A stretch of DNA of 63,609 bases from the NCBI GenBank assembly GCA_045603585.1, contig JAZUMK010000051.1, forward strand, positions 1 to 63,609. Reading direction: 5' to 3'. This document shows, one piece after another, positions 24,440 through 33,763 of this stretch. Origin of the DNA: SFEL01 sp045603585. Its GTDB lineage: Bacteria; Bacillota; Clostridia; Christensenellales; CAG-138. How positions within the stretch are numbered: position 1 is the stretch's first letter; each line of letters starts with the position of its first letter. Both the position numbers and the translations under genes were made by a program. The notes beneath the pieces were generated by a model, which was given only the letters and a program-made list of their open reading frames with translations, was not told where the DNA came from and did not search any database.

Positions 24440-24900
24440 AGTGAACAGGTGAAGCCCTCTCAGTCCTTGCGGGACAGCTCTCCCGGAAGGAGAGCCAAGG
24501 GAACAGAAGCTTCCCCTATACTGTCATTGCGAGGCAGCCCGCAGGTTGCCGTGGCAATCCGTTTCTTCTGCGGTTGGAGAAGGTATTGGACTGAATTATT
24601 TATCTATACCCAACCCACCGCCCTTTTCAGGTAGCTTTTCCTACGGAAAAGCGGTATGCACTACCCAAGCCGCAGCGCAACCAACGGCTTCTTTTTTATT
24701 TATTCGGATGGCAGACGCCCCCGTCTTCGCCGCAAGGCGAAGATACATAAAGGGGTGGTCGGGAGGGTATAGATAAACCGAGCAAGTATCGCTGCCGCAG
24801 GAGAACGGATTGCCACGCCAGTCTCTGGACTGGCTCGCAATGACAGATTGATGATGACTGCGGAGTGCTGTCGGCGGGCGATCACTGATCGCCCCTACAG
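24440..24900. repeat. Composite intergenic repeat block with a full MITE-like palindrome
   Basis: No gene. In order: CTCTCCC/GGGAGAG hairpin unit (24445-24515), TCATTGCGAGGCAGCC unit (24522-24565), a complete MITE-like palindrome (about 24598-24777; outer ends TATCTATACCCAACCCACC and GGTCGGGAGGGTATAGATA), an inverted TCGCAATGACA unit (24811-24844) and the GGGCGATCA hairpin at 24876-24894. Confidence 0.75.
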
Positions 24901-24930
24901 TGGGGCTTTGCCCCTGCAATTTCCCATACA

Positions 24931-24964
24931 AAAAAGCGAAACGGATGCTTTCCGCTTCGCTTTT
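24931..24964 (-). terminator. Terminator of the histidine kinase operon
   Basis: GCGAAGCGG/CCGTTTCGC hairpin; on the minus strand it ends in six T, 16 bases after the kinase stop codon. Confidence 0.75.
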
Positions 24965-24979
24965 CTTCATATTTACAGC

Positions 24980-26266
24980 CTACTGCTCCGCCGGCATGGG
25001 TATCACTACCCGCAGGGTGAATATGCCGTCCACAGGCTCAAAGGAGCACAGGCCCCGATACCGCCGGGCAATGGCTTGTATGCTGCGGCAGCCATAGCCG
25101 TGGTTTGGCCGGGAGGACAGGGGCAGCCCATCCTGCAGCAACACCTCCTGCCCATAGGGGTTCTTTATTTCCATCAGCAGCTTGTTGCGGCGTATCTCGC
25201 TGAAAAATTCCACATACCGCAATGGCTCCTCCATGGCGGAGGCTGCGGCGATGGCATTGTCCAGGCCGTTGGATATTACGGCGCACAGCTCGGTATCGGA
25301 TATCCACAGCTCCGGGGGCAGCTTTGCGCTTACCCGAAGGGTCACTCCTGCCTTCTTTGCCCTGTCCATAAAGGCGGAGCACAGGAGGTTTATCAGCTGA
25401 TTTTCGCAGTATCTCTGCCGGGTTATGGCGTTTACGTTTTCCTGCACCTTTTTGATGTATTCCTCCGCCTTGGCCACTTCTCCCGCGGACAGCAGCCCCT
25501 CCAGCGCCAGCAGGTGATGCCGCATATCGTGCTGATATATGGCAGCCCGCATTTCACCATTGCGCAGCACCTCCATCTCAAGCTGGGACTGGGTCAGCTC
25601 CGCTTCCAGCATGGAGCTCTGCAGCTCCGCCTCCGCCCGCCTGCGGGCCTGCACATGATAGGCGGTGAGAAACAGCACATAAAACAGTATCAGTACCGTG
25701 GGCAGAAACTGATTAAGGGCGTATATCTCCTGATAGATAATATCGGAATAAACCGCCGTGGCATAGTCGAATACATAATATGCCGCAGGCAGGCTGCCAA
25801 ACAGCAGCAGGAAGTAGCGGGAGCCCGCCATTGCATCGTGGGCGGCCTTTACAAAGTATCTGCGCAGCAGCAGGTAAAGGGGCGGCACCGCCAGTATGTA
25901 GCATATCTCGCCTATCACCTGAGAATGGGCCAGAGCGGATACCATTATCTCCAGCCAGCGGGGCAGCTGACAGCAAAGGTACGCTGTGCATACGCTTGCC
26001 AGTGATATGCCAAGGGGCTTTTTGAACAGCTTTACCAGCACCAGCACAAGGGGCAGATGTATTATGAGGGGATAAAGCTTCTTTACCGTCTCCGCTCCCC
26101 ACAGCCCATAGCACAGGCCCTGCACCAGCAGAAAGCCGCCGCACATCAGGGCAAGGGCCCGGCGATGATTATCTCCCGCCCCTGCGATATCCGCGCTAAG
26201 CAGCAGGCCGAATATCAGCGCAAGGCAGTAATCCGCCAACAGCAGCAAAGAGAGCAGCTCCATCAT
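24980..26266 (-). CDS. Sensor histidine kinase, GHKL (AgrC/LytS-like) type
   Basis: A 428-residue membrane kinase. Residues 1-215 hold about six hydrophobic helices as a sensor. A coiled-coil linker (RRRAEAELQSSMLEAELTQS) follows, then the phosphoacceptor motif YQHDMRHHL near residue 240, and a HATPase_c_5 domain with the N-box NGLDNAIAA and the G-box HGYGCRS. There is no classical HisKA domain, as usual in kinases that pair with LytTR regulators. Its start overlaps the regulator stop by 4 bases. The signal is unknown; no AgrD/AgrB-type peptide genes were seen. Confidence 0.92.
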   Translation of the reverse strand: MMELLSLLLLADYCLALIFGLLLSADIAGAGDNHRRALALMCGGFLLVQGLCYGLWGAETVKKLYPLIIHLPLVLVLVKLFKKPLGISLASVCTAYLCCQLPRWLEIMVSALAHSQVIGEICYILAVPPLYLLLRRYFVKAAHDAMAGSRYFLLLFGSLPAAYYVFDYATAVYSDIIYQEIYALNQFLPTVLILFYVLFLTAYHVQARRRAEAELQSSMLEAELTQSQLEMEVLRNGEMRAAIYQHDMRHHLLALEGLLSAGEVAKAEEYIKKVQENVNAITRQRYCENQLINLLCSAFMDRAKKAGVTLRVSAKLPPELWISDTELCAVISNGLDNAIAAASAMEEPLRYVEFFSEIRRNKLLMEIKNPYGQEVLLQDGLPLSSRPNHGYGCRSIQAIARRYRGLCSFEPVDGIFTLRVVIPMPAEQ

Positions 26267-26988
26267 TCCCCTCCCTCAAACAGCAACTTCATATAGTCCT
26301 TCTGCAGCTGCTGATACAGCAGCCTGGATACCGGCAGATTTTTGCCGGAAAAGGTGATGAGCCCGGCTGGAGAAAGCTCCGCCGCCTGCAGCATGTTCAC
26401 AATATAGCTGCGATGTATCCGCATAAACTCCGGCCGCTCCAGCAGCACCCCTTCATATTCGTTCAGCGATCCGGCAACTTCCTTTACCGTTCCGTCGTTC
26501 ATGTTGAAATAAAGATGCTTGCCGCTTACCTCCACATATGTGAGCTGGGAAAAGGGCACCCTTATCAATGTTGCGCCGGATTTGAGCACAAGGCCCTCCC
26601 GGGGGCTTTTCTCCCGCTGGGATATTTTATCCAGTATTGGAAAAAGCAGCTCCGCCCCGATGGGCTTGAGGAGGTAATCCAGCGCATGCACGCCGTAGCT
26701 CTGGTATGCAAAACCGGGAGAGGTGGTAAGAAAGACTATATCCGCCGCATCGTCAAAGCAGCGTATCTCCCTTGCGGCATCTATGCCGTTGGTCCCCGGC
26801 ATCATCACATCCAGCAGGTACAGGCTGAACCGCTCCCTTGGGGCGGCGTCCAGCATATCCGCGACGCAGCTGTATGCATGGTATCTGAGGGATACATTGC
26901 GCTCCTGCTGCCATTGCTCAAGCAGCTCCGTAATGCGCTCCCGCTCCTCCGCCATATCGTCGCATACCGCTATATACATACCTGTCAC
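26263..26988 (-). CDS. LytTR-family response regulator
   Basis: A 241-residue regulator. The receiver domain has the acidic pair at 10-11, phosphoacceptor Asp60 in YLLDVMMPG and a Lys in YLLKPIG. A LytTR DNA-binding domain (about 135-238) carries RIHRSYIVNM and FSGKNLPVSR motifs. It is the first gene of a two-gene operon with the kinase. The secreted protein transcribed divergently at 27188 is a plausible target. Confidence 0.93.
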   Translation of the reverse strand: MTGMYIAVCDDMAEERERITELLEQWQQERNVSLRYHAYSCVADMLDAAPRERFSLYLLDVMMPGTNGIDAAREIRCFDDAADIVFLTTSPGFAYQSYGVHALDYLLKPIGAELLFPILDKISQREKSPREGLVLKSGATLIRVPFSQLTYVEVSGKHLYFNMNDGTVKEVAGSLNEYEGVLLERPEFMRIHRSYIVNMLQAAELSPAGLITFSGKNLPVSRLLYQQLQKDYMKLLFEGGE

Positions 26989-27187
26989 CTCTTTTCCGCC
27001 CCATGGGGCTTATCCATAGTATGATTTTATCACAGCATCCCCTTTACCGTCATCAGCGGCCGCCGCATTTGAGGGCGCAAAACTATGCATCCTGCGGAAT
27101 GCTTTATTCAAACCCCGCCTTTTATGCTATATAAGGAAGATACAAGTATGTATAAATACTTAATTCACATCAGGAGCGTAAAAGCGT

Positions 27188-28312
27188 ATGAAGAACAGAA
27201 CAAAAACCATCAGCCTGCTGCTTGCAGTATGCATGATGATCACCCTGCTGCCTGCGATGGCACTGGCAAAGGGAATGGAAAACGTAAGAATAGAAGAGAT
27301 TAAGTACCATGAAAACGGCTGGCTCAGCGAAGTACAAATTAAATTTGATGTAAGCAATTCAGGAGAAGCGGTGACCAACTTCGGTATCCATAAGGATCAC
27401 GAATTTAAAGAATCCACTGCCACTGATCCTACTTATGGCGATTTTACAAACTTCGGCGATTATGCGGATAATCATGAGTATACCGACTGGACACAGGATC
27501 CTCCCGATTGTGCTTTCATAGCATGGGACAGCGATATAACTGAATATACAAGACCCGACGACAGCACTGACAATAGTCTTACAATACATTTTGCCGAGAA
27601 CGATGCCTTTGATTATAATGAAGCGGCAACCTATTATGTTTATGCCTGGACAAAATACAACGGTGAAATATATCCCGATGTAATGGTGTGCTCCTTCTCC
27701 GTAAATGCGCAGGGCACACTTGTACGCTCTTACCCTGTAAGCTTTGACGCCAACGGCGGCACCGGCAGCATGAGCGGTCAGGGCTTTGTACCCGGAGAAA
27801 CACAGAATCTTAAGGCCAACACCTTCACCCGCGATGGCTATACCTTCGCAGGCTGGAACAACGAGCCTGACGGCAGCGGCGATGCTTATGCCGACGGCGC
27901 TTCCTTTATGCTTAATGCAAACGCTACATCCGGCGTAACTCTCTATGCCCAGTGGACTGAAAGCAATACTACCAACCCCACTGCCCCCGCACCCAAAAAG
28001 AGCATCGACCTGTGGTACAACGGCGGCAACAGCTTTGGCAGCTCCAGATCCGCTGTGCCCACCTCCGTTGAGATCGACGGCGTGGAAGTGCCCTTCACCG
28101 GCAACGGCAGCGAGTTTACCGTAGGCTGCATCTCACCCGATGCAAAGTGGGTGACCGTCCGCTGGAACAGCACCAGCGTTACCACCAGCTTCAAGCCCGA
28201 TGCAGGCGTTACCTGCGTTGAGGTCGCCATCCCCAAGACCGGCGATGCTTCCGTTATGGCATATGCCCTGATGGCGGTAATTGCCGCCGCAGGCGCAATG
28301 GGCAAAAGATAA
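27188..28312 (+). CDS. Secreted cell-surface protein with InlB B-repeat and IPKTG anchor signal
   Basis: A 374-residue exported protein. A signal peptide covers residues 1-27 (cleavage after ALA). Residues about 28-180 form an unrecognised beta-rich domain. About 183-256 is one InlB B-repeat (VSFDANGGTGSM...GYTFAGWNNEPDGSG...VTLYAQW). The C-terminus has IPKTGD (348-353), a short hydrophobic helix and GKR, the order of a sortase sorting signal with I in place of L. It is transcribed away from the LytTR system and ends in a strong terminator. Probably a wall-anchored binding protein; ligand unknown. Confidence 0.85.
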   Translation: MKNRTKTISLLLAVCMMITLLPAMALAKGMENVRIEEIKYHENGWLSEVQIKFDVSNSGEAVTNFGIHKDHEFKESTATDPTYGDFTNFGDYADNHEYTDWTQDPPDCAFIAWDSDITEYTRPDDSTDNSLTIHFAENDAFDYNEAATYYVYAWTKYNGEIYPDVMVCSFSVNAQGTLVRSYPVSFDANGGTGSMSGQGFVPGETQNLKANTFTRDGYTFAGWNNEPDGSGDAYADGASFMLNANATSGVTLYAQWTESNTTNPTAPAPKKSIDLWYNGGNSFGSSRSAVPTSVEIDGVEVPFTGNGSEFTVGCISPDAKWVTVRWNSTSVTTSFKPDAGVTCVEVAIPKTGDASVMAYALMAVIAAAGAMGKR

Positions 28313-28331
28313 CAACGCAAAATAAAACAGC

Positions 28332-28359
28332 AAAGGCTCCCGTATACGGGAGCCTTTTT
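28332..28359 (+). terminator. Terminator of the surface protein gene
   Basis: AAAGGCTCCCG-TATA-CGGGAGCCTTTTT, 19 bases after the stop. Confidence 0.95.
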
Positions 28360-28399
28360 GTTAGGTTAGGGGTAATAGTGAATAGTGAAGAGGTATTAT

Positions 28400-28630
28400 T
28401 TTACTACCCCGCCCAACCACCCCTTTAGGTATCTTCGCCTTACGGCGAAGACGGGGGCGGCTGCCATCCGAGCAAATAAAAAGAAGCCGTTGATAACGCT
28501 GCGGCTTGGGTAGTGCATACCGCTTTTCCGTAAGGAAAAGCTGCATTGAAGGGTGGCGGGTGGGATTAGATAAATACCGCCCTTGGCTCTCCCTTTGGGA
28601 GAGCTGTCCCGCAGGGACTGAGATGGCTCC
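28400..28630. repeat. MITE-like palindrome (inverted copy) and CTCTCCC hairpin
   Basis: A complete unit at about 28406-28570 is oriented opposite to the 24598 copy. It is followed by the CTCTCCC/GGGAGAG unit (28575-28630). No gene in this stretch. Confidence 0.75.
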
Positions 28631-28725
28631 CCTTCTTCACTCTTCCCTATAATAATTTACTCCCTCCCCTGCCCCTGCCAATATTAAAAAACTTTAATAT
28701 TTTTAATGTTTCCCCTGTTTATGTG

Positions 28726-28734
28726 TGGTATAAT
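28726..28734 (+). promoter_or_regulatory. Extended -10 promoter of the acyltransferase-ligase operon
   Basis: TGG-TATAAT gives an extended -10 box; transcription would start near 28741, about 50 bases before the first start codon. The sequence upstream is AT-rich. Confidence 0.5.
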
Positions 28735-28790
28735 TCAGGTGGACTATTGCATTATCATCATTATTTTTTGCCCGAAGGAGATTTTTACCT

Positions 28791-29663
28791 ATGGCAGCAA
28801 AGATCAGGCGGGGCGACCGCCGGGACGGCGTGTGGCTCCGTGACCTTGACCCCCTCCACGGCATACTGCCCCTCATATACCCCAACAGAGCGGATAACGA
28901 GGCCTTCATTCAGGAGCAGATCGACCTGACCGCGCTGAATACTTACCTTGCAGAGAAAAGCGAAGAGGACCCCGAATTTAAGTATACCTACATGCACGCC
29001 TTTATTGCGGCGCTGGTACGCACCATCACCCTGCGCCCCAAGATGAACCGCTTCATCTCCGGCGGCAGGATATATCAGCGCAATCATCTGGCCTGCGCCT
29101 TTGTAATGAAAAAGAGCTTTGAGGACGATGCCCATGAGGCAATGTGGTTCAAAAAGTTCGGCCGGGGCGACAATATCGACAGGATACACTATCAGCTCAA
29201 GGAGGATATAACCGCCCTCCGCAGGGGCGACGTTACGGATAACTCCACCGATGCCATGGGCATGCTTTTGAAGCTGCCCCGGGGCATACTCAAGCTGGTA
29301 TTCAGCCTGCTGTTTTATCTGGACAGGCGGGGCAAAGTGCCTTACGACCTTATCAAGGAAGACCCCAACTACGCCACGGTATTTCTCACCAACCTTGGCT
29401 CCATCGGTTTAAAGGCGGGCTACCATCACCTGTCCAACTGGGGCACCTGCTCCATATTCGTGGTGCTGGGTGAAAAGTACAAGGCCCCCTTCTACGACGA
29501 TGAGGGCAATGTGCAAATGCGTGAGGTTATGGACGTGGGCTTTACCCTTGACGAGCGCATCGCAGACGGCTATTACTATTCCAAGACCATCAGGATACTC
29601 AAGCACCTGCTGCAGCATCCCCAACTTCTGGAGCAGGATATCACGGAGGAAGTTGAGCTATGA
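28791..29663 (+). CDS. 2-oxoacid dehydrogenase E2-like acyltransferase (active-site His replaced)
   Basis: A 290-residue protein whose last third matches the catalytic domain of E2 acyltransferases and chloramphenicol acetyltransferase. In those enzymes the active site is HHxxxDG or DHRxxDG; here it reads DERIADG (254-260), with Glu255 where the catalytic His should be. There is no lipoyl domain and no E1 or E3 genes nearby, so it is not part of a dehydrogenase complex. It overlaps the next gene (acyl-CoA synthetase) by 4 bases, which suggests that it handles an acyl-CoA made by that enzyme. Activity is uncertain. Confidence 0.8.
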   Translation: MAAKIRRGDRRDGVWLRDLDPLHGILPLIYPNRADNEAFIQEQIDLTALNTYLAEKSEEDPEFKYTYMHAFIAALVRTITLRPKMNRFISGGRIYQRNHLACAFVMKKSFEDDAHEAMWFKKFGRGDNIDRIHYQLKEDITALRRGDVTDNSTDAMGMLLKLPRGILKLVFSLLFYLDRRGKVPYDLIKEDPNYATVFLTNLGSIGLKAGYHHLSNWGTCSIFVVLGEKYKAPFYDDEGNVQMREVMDVGFTLDERIADGYYYSKTIRILKHLLQHPQLLEQDITEEVEL

Positions 29664-31369
29664 TGATACCTCAGAGCCCCATGGTAAAAGCTCCGTGGCT
29701 GGATAATTACGGCGATGTGCCTGCCCATCTGGATTATTACACAGGCACGCTGGCAGGCGCAGTTGAGGAGACCGCAAAGCTTTATCCGGATATTATCGCC
29801 TATGATTTCATGGGCAGCAATACCACCTACAAGCAGGCTGTGCAGGAGATACACCGCTGCGCAAAGGGCCTTGCCGCCCTGGGCATAAAGCCCGGCGACA
29901 GAGTTACCATCTGCATGCCCAATGCCCCCCAGACCCTCACCATGTTTTACGCGGTAAACCTTATAGGCGCAGTTGCAAACATGGTGCATCCCCTTTCCGC
30001 CGTAAACGAGATCGCCTTCTGCATAGAGGATTCAAACAGCATTGCCGCCATTACGCTGGATCAGTTTTACAGCAAATTCTGTGAAGTAAGAAAGCAGACA
30101 GAGCTGACCCATCTTATCCTCACCTCCATAAAGGATGCCCTTTCCCCCATTATGAAGCTGGGCTATCAGCTGACAGAGGGCAGAAAGATCCCAAAGCCCG
30201 AAGGCAATGACTTTATCTGGTGGAAGGATATGCTGAAAAATGGCGCAGCCGTTACGGATTACCGCCATGATATGCAGGCGGATGACCCTGCCGCCATACT
30301 TTACAGCGGCGGCACCACCGGCACAATGAAGGGCATTTACCTTTCCAATATGAACTTCAACGCATTGGCAAAGCAGGTCATCGCCACCAACAGCTTTTTC
30401 CGCCCCGGCGACAGGATGCTTGCCATTATGCCAATGTTTCACGGCTTTGGCCTTGGTGTCAGCATTCATACCATGATGGCCTCAGGCGGCCACTGCATAC
30501 TGGTTCCCCGCTTTACCCCCAAATCCTACGCCGGCCTTCTTAAAAAGCACCGCCCCAACCTTATTGCAGGTGTGCCTTCCCTGTTTGAGGCGCTGCTCCG
30601 CGTTCCGGAGGCGGACAAGCTGGAGCTTTCCTGCCTCAAGGGAGTATTCTCCGGCGGCGATTCCCTCTCCGTGGAGCTGAAAAAGCGCTTTGATGCCTTC
30701 CTTGCAGACCACGGCGCATCCGTACAGATCCGCGAAGGCTACGGCACCACCGAGTGCGTTACCGCCAGCTGCCTTACCCCTCTCCACTACGCCAAGGAGG
30801 GCAGCATCGGCCAGCCCTTCCCGGATACATACTACAAGATCGTTGCCGTGGGCACCACCGATGAAGTGCCCTATGGCACAGAGGGCGAAATATGCCTCAC
30901 CGGCCCCACCATGATGCTGGGCTATGTAAACCACCCCGAAGAACCCGCCGACACCATGCGCGTTCACGCCGACGGCCTTACATGGGTGCATACCGGCGAC
31001 CTTGGCATGATGGACGAGGAAGGCTTCATCTACTTCCGCCAGCGCATAAAGCGCATGATAATCACCAACGGCTACAACGTTTACCCCTCCCAGATAGAAA
31101 ACGTGCTGGAATCCCATCCCGCCGTTCACCTTGCCTGTGTCATCGGCGTAAAGGATGCTGTACGCATGCAGCGGGTAAAGGCTTTCGTCATGCTGAAGCC
31201 GGACTTCCAGCCCTCCGACCAGCTTCGCGCCGATATTCTCGCTCACTGCGAAAAGTCCGTTGCAAAGTACGCCATGCCCAGGGAGCTGGAATTCCGCCCC
31301 GAGCTTCCCAAGACGCTGGTGGGCAAGGTGGCATACCGGGTGCTGGAAGAGGAAGAAAATAGTAAATAG
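29660..31369 (+). CDS. AMP-forming acyl-CoA synthetase / acyl-AMP ligase
   Basis: A 569-residue ANL-superfamily enzyme that activates a carboxylic acid as acyl-AMP, then usually acyl-CoA. Motifs are intact: P-loop ILYSGGTTGTMKG (about 213-225), EGYGTTEC, the TGDLGMMDEEGF hinge region, GYNVYPSQIE, and the C-terminal catalytic Lys in LVGKVAYR. The overall look is of a medium- or long-chain fatty acid ligase. Translationally coupled to the E2-like protein. The substrate cannot be read from sequence. Confidence 0.92.
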   Translation: MMIPQSPMVKAPWLDNYGDVPAHLDYYTGTLAGAVEETAKLYPDIIAYDFMGSNTTYKQAVQEIHRCAKGLAALGIKPGDRVTICMPNAPQTLTMFYAVNLIGAVANMVHPLSAVNEIAFCIEDSNSIAAITLDQFYSKFCEVRKQTELTHLILTSIKDALSPIMKLGYQLTEGRKIPKPEGNDFIWWKDMLKNGAAVTDYRHDMQADDPAAILYSGGTTGTMKGIYLSNMNFNALAKQVIATNSFFRPGDRMLAIMPMFHGFGLGVSIHTMMASGGHCILVPRFTPKSYAGLLKKHRPNLIAGVPSLFEALLRVPEADKLELSCLKGVFSGGDSLSVELKKRFDAFLADHGASVQIREGYGTTECVTASCLTPLHYAKEGSIGQPFPDTYYKIVAVGTTDEVPYGTEGEICLTGPTMMLGYVNHPEEPADTMRVHADGLTWVHTGDLGMMDEEGFIYFRQRIKRMIITNGYNVYPSQIENVLESHPAVHLACVIGVKDAVRMQRVKAFVMLKPDFQPSDQLRADILAHCEKSVAKYAMPRELEFRPELPKTLVGKVAYRVLEEEENSK

Positions 31370-31386
31370 TTGATTGATCAAAAAGA

Positions 31387-31417
31387 AAAGCGAAAGGTAT
31401 TTGGCCTTTCGCTTTTT
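31387..31417. terminator. Bidirectional terminator
   Basis: AAAGCGAAAGG-TATTTGG-CCTTTCGCTTTTTA lies between the convergent ligase and AraC-type genes. Confidence 0.85.
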
Positions 31418-31450
31418 ATATGGAAAATATAATTCGGGTCTTTCACGGTT

Positions 31451-32617
31451 TTATCGTATGGCTCTGGCATACTCTGAAGGGGTGAGGCCGAATTTGTCCT
31501 TGAACTGTCTGGAAAAATGATGTACCGAGGAATAATGCAGCGCTTCCGCTATCTGGGTAAAATTCATGCGACCCTCTTTGATAAGCTCTTTGCTTTCCTC
31601 CAGCTTTGTGCGGCGTATATACTCGCCCGGGGAGATCTGAAGCCTCTGCCTGAACAGCGCCGTCAAATACGGTGTGCTGATGTCTATTTGCTTTGCAACC
31701 TCAGCAACAGACAGCTTGCTGTACACATTTTTGCCTATGTATGTCAGGGCACGGTTTACTATTTCGTTTTCGTTGTATATGGATACGGATGTTTTCAGCT
31801 TGTTCTCCGTCTTTGAATCATCCCTGAGAACCGTAAGCAGGAATTTTTTAAAATTGCACAGTATCATATCGCTGCTGAATTCGTCATCCCTGTCCCGCTC
31901 CTCCAGCATCTGGCGCAGCAGCGCCACGCTGTCCGCCCTGAGGCTGAACTTTCTGTTCAGCAGCAGATCCATGTTTTTATATTTAATATCGAAGGTAATG
32001 GTTATAAAGCTTGCAGCCACATCCTTATCCGCATACTGCATATGCCATTGGCCTGAGCCGTATATTACCATTTCCCCCTGATTCAGCACCATATCCAAGC
32101 CGTTGACAACGCTGTGTACCATTCCCTTGTCCACGTACAGCAGCTCTATCGCTTCGTGCTTTTCCCCTTTAAAGAAGAATCCCTTTTCTTTTTCCTGATA
32201 AAACAGGGTAAATATGCTACCGATTTCCAATTGCTGGCTTATCTGCAGCCTGATATCGCTTTGATGCAGTTCAAATGCCTCTTTCCAGCTGTCAGCTCCG
32301 TTTATTCCTACCCGAACCACGCATTGCTTACCATAGGATATTATAGCAAAATAAACTCCCGCATTGAGCATCACCGGCTTATCCAGATAGAAATATTCCA
32401 TATTTTCTCCGTCTCTGGAAACCACCAATACCGCCATATCTTCCTCAAAATCAAGATAGGTCGGCGCGCTCAGGTGGTATACCTGTGCTGATTCGCTGCT
32501 GAATTTCATTTTCTGCGTAGTCCAGCCTGGCTCTTTGGGGAGTCCACGATTTGGAGCATTATCCGATAAAGCTGTTCCAAATTCAGCAAAGCTGAGTTTA
32601 TCAAGATACCGTATCAT
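31451..32617 (-). CDS. AraC-family transcriptional regulator
   Basis: A 388-residue regulator. The C-terminal ~100 residues carry two helix-turn-helix units with the AraC signature (LSVAEVAKQIDISTPYLTALFRQ...GMTFxQIAxxLxYSSVHHFSRQFKDKFGLTPSEY pattern). The middle part (about 150-230) looks like a cupin ligand-binding domain, and the first ~110 residues form an extra domain I could not place. It is the last gene on the minus strand of the carbohydrate island and is the obvious candidate to control it. Confidence 0.9.
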   Translation of the reverse strand: MIRYLDKLSFAEFGTALSDNAPNRGLPKEPGWTTQKMKFSSESAQVYHLSAPTYLDFEEDMAVLVVSRDGENMEYFYLDKPVMLNAGVYFAIISYGKQCVVRVGINGADSWKEAFELHQSDIRLQISQQLEIGSIFTLFYQEKEKGFFFKGEKHEAIELLYVDKGMVHSVVNGLDMVLNQGEMVIYGSGQWHMQYADKDVAASFITITFDIKYKNMDLLLNRKFSLRADSVALLRQMLEERDRDDEFSSDMILCNFKKFLLTVLRDDSKTENKLKTSVSIYNENEIVNRALTYIGKNVYSKLSVAEVAKQIDISTPYLTALFRQRLQISPGEYIRRTKLEESKELIKEGRMNFTQIAEALHYSSVHHFSRQFKDKFGLTPSEYARAIR

Positions 32618-32735
32618 GGCCTCTCCTCCTTTTTTAATATTTTTAAAGCGGCTGTTCTGCTGCGACCCGGCACAATATCATGCGCTAACTATGAAACCCT
32701 TCCTTAAAGCTAAGAAAGGGTCTCATACAGTGGTC

Positions 32736-33761
32736 TTATGCCATATTCTGCTTAACAGCTACTTCCTTTCCTTCTCTTACCGAATCATAAGCGGCATATG
32801 CCAGCTCTATGGTTCGCAAGCCATCTATGTGGTTTGCTCCCACAAGGGGAGTTCCCTTTTCATTATGCAGTATCAGATCGTCGAATATATCTCCGTGATC
32901 CTTTGCAACCTGATTGGGATAATGCAGCTGGATCTCATCCCCCACATACATCTCAATGCGCTGATTGTTATATACATCCAGCGAGATGCTGCCCTTGGTT
33001 CCCACTATTCGCATGGTAACATCACCCCAGGTTGGAACTTCCGGCCTGCGGGACCAGCAGGCGTCTATCTGGAATACGGTGCCGCCGCTCATCTTTCCCT
33101 GCATTACGGCTATATCTTCTGCTTTTATATAGGTATGAACAGCTGATTTGCGTGCTTCCGCCTGAACTGTTACAAACTCTTCCCCGGTAAACCAGCGGAT
33201 AAGGTCTGCCACATGAACAGTATGGTCTATGATGCATCCGCCGCCGTTTCTGGCAGGATCCAGCACCCACTCAGGGGCGCCGGGCTCATACATGCATCCA
33301 TGATTTGTTGCCATAACAGCCTGCACCTTGCCTATTTTGCCTTCATCGATGGCCTTCTTTGCCCGCAAAACGGCTTTGTTAAATCTTACGGGGAAGGTTG
33401 TAAGGAAAGTACCGTTGTGTTCTTCCACAGCCTGTGCAATGCGAACGCCGTCTGCAACAGAGGTGGCGATGGGCTTATCACAAAATACTGTTTTTCCGGC
33501 CTTGATGGCCGCGATGGAGTCATCCGCATGGCAGTCGTTGACAGACGTAACAAGAACAGCTTCTACCGCGGGATCCGCCAGCAGTTCATCCCGTGATGCA
33601 TAATATTTTGCTCCAAACATTTCCACCCAGGGCTTTGCAAATTCCTCATCCGGGTCATAGATTGCAGCTACTTGTACCCTGTCCTTCATGTATTTGAGGG
33701 CGGGGATATGGTTTCCTCTGGAATGAGGATGTTCAAGGCTGAGTATTCCAAGCTTAAGCAT
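32736..33761 (-). CDS. Gfo/Idh/MocA-family oxidoreductase with altered nucleotide loop
   Basis: A 341-residue NAD(P)-dependent dehydrogenase related to glucose-fructose oxidoreductase and inositol dehydrogenase. The catalytic Lys96 in CDKPIA and a downstream IIDHTVHVADL motif are present. The N-terminal dinucleotide-binding loop reads SLEHPHSRG instead of the usual GxGxxG, which may change cofactor handling. It is the final enzyme gene of the long operon, 2 bases after the 139-residue protein. Likely oxidises a ring hydroxyl of the imported sugar or glycoside. Confidence 0.9.
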   Translation of the reverse strand: MLKLGILSLEHPHSRGNHIPALKYMKDRVQVAAIYDPDEEFAKPWVEMFGAKYYASRDELLADPAVEAVLVTSVNDCHADDSIAAIKAGKTVFCDKPIATSVADGVRIAQAVEEHNGTFLTTFPVRFNKAVLRAKKAIDEGKIGKVQAVMATNHGCMYEPGAPEWVLDPARNGGGCIIDHTVHVADLIRWFTGEEFVTVQAEARKSAVHTYIKAEDIAVMQGKMSGGTVFQIDACWSRRPEVPTWGDVTMRIVGTKGSISLDVYNNQRIEMYVGDEIQLHYPNQVAKDHGDIFDDLILHNEKGTPLVGANHIDGLRTIELAYAAYDSVREGKEVAVKQNMA

Positions 33762-33763
33762 AG

